Shown here: positions 5,547 through 5,610 of the stretch, piece after piece
How the letters are laid out: the number at the start of each line of letters is the position of its first letter
Numbering within the stretch: position 1 is the stretch's first letter
Assembly (NCBI GenBank): GCA_014729935.1
Contig: WJJB01000436.1
Coordinates: forward strand, 1 to 5,610
Direction: 5' to 3'
From: Candidatus Bathyarchaeota archaeon
Lineage (GTDB): Archaea; Asgardarchaeota; Lokiarchaeia; Sigyniarchaeales; Sigyniarchaeaceae
Length of the DNA stretch: 5,610 bases
The notes under the pieces: generated by a model
Databases searched by the model: none
What the model was told of the DNA's origin: nothing
Seen by the model: the letters and a program-made list of their open reading frames with translations, nothing else
Made by a program: the position numbers and the translations under genes

Positions 5547-5610
5547 AAGCAAACGGAGCCGCCCAGTCACCAGCCAACGGGGATTGATTACTCCACGACC
5601 TGAACGTTGC

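Larger units (their letters stand above)
5474..5610 (-). mobile_element. Group II intron, 3' end (part of domain IV, then domains V and VI), continuing past the right edge
   Basis: Reading the minus strand, a canonical 34-nt domain V is followed by a three-base linker (TTA) and a domain VI hairpin with a bulged branch-point A. The sequence then ends ACCCGAC, giving the usual AY 3' end, so the intron's last base is predicted at 5474. The 64 nt before domain V (5547-5610) would belong to domain IV. They are too short to show whether a reverse transcriptase/maturase is encoded; two frames stay open into this stretch, but no maturase motif can be recognised. The 3' exon is the upstream region of the acyltransferase gene, so the intron appears to sit in non-coding DNA or at the end of a gene beyond the window. 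Domains I-III and the 5' splice site are outside. The alternative is a 3' fragment left after loss of the rest. Confidence 0.83.

Overview
The window carries five protein genes in strictly alternating orientation (-,+,-,+,-), so none shares a transcript with its neighbour. The right end holds the 3' end of a group II intron. The genes are: the N-terminus of an anaerobic sulfatase-maturating radical SAM enzyme (anSME, minus strand, cut by the left edge); a large Cys-type sulfatase (plus); a GNAT-fold acetyltransferase (minus); a uroporphyrinogen-decarboxylase/MtaA-superfamily protein (plus); and a PlsC-type acyltransferase with a cysteine-pair C-terminal extension (minus).

The organism is probably an anaerobic prokaryote, more likely an archaeon than a bacterium. 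Most starts lack a convincing Shine-Dalgarno sequence. AT-rich TATA-like boxes lie 25-29 nt before several start codons, the geometry of near-leaderless archaeal transcripts. Terminator hairpins are absent, and one convergent gap ends in a plain T-run. An oxygen-independent sulfatase activator and an MtaA-like protein fit an anaerobe. PlsC acyltransferases, group II introns and abundant URO-D-like proteins together recall some Asgard or methanogen-related archaea, but this placement is inference, and a bacterium is not excluded.

Layout: 1-172 anSME start; 173-299 divergent intergenic region; 300-2216 sulfatase; 33-nt convergent gap; 2250-2873 acetyltransferase; 70-nt divergent promoter region with a palindromic TATA-like element and repeated TTAACCAT octamers; 2944-4152 URO-D-like protein; 33-nt convergent gap with a T-run; 4186-5373 acyltransferase; 5374-5473 upstream region with a 10-bp inverted repeat; 5474-5610 group II intron 3' end (part of domain IV, then domains V and VI) reading on the minus strand and continuing past the right edge.

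Functionally, the clearest partnership is anSME with sulfatase: the sulfatase has the C-x-P-x-R motif whose cysteine must become formylglycine, and the enzyme that does this without oxygen is encoded back to back with it. The other genes show no clear pathway link to one another. The best candidate for an overlooked element is the intron 3' end, which is non-coding and recognised only by its RNA structure.
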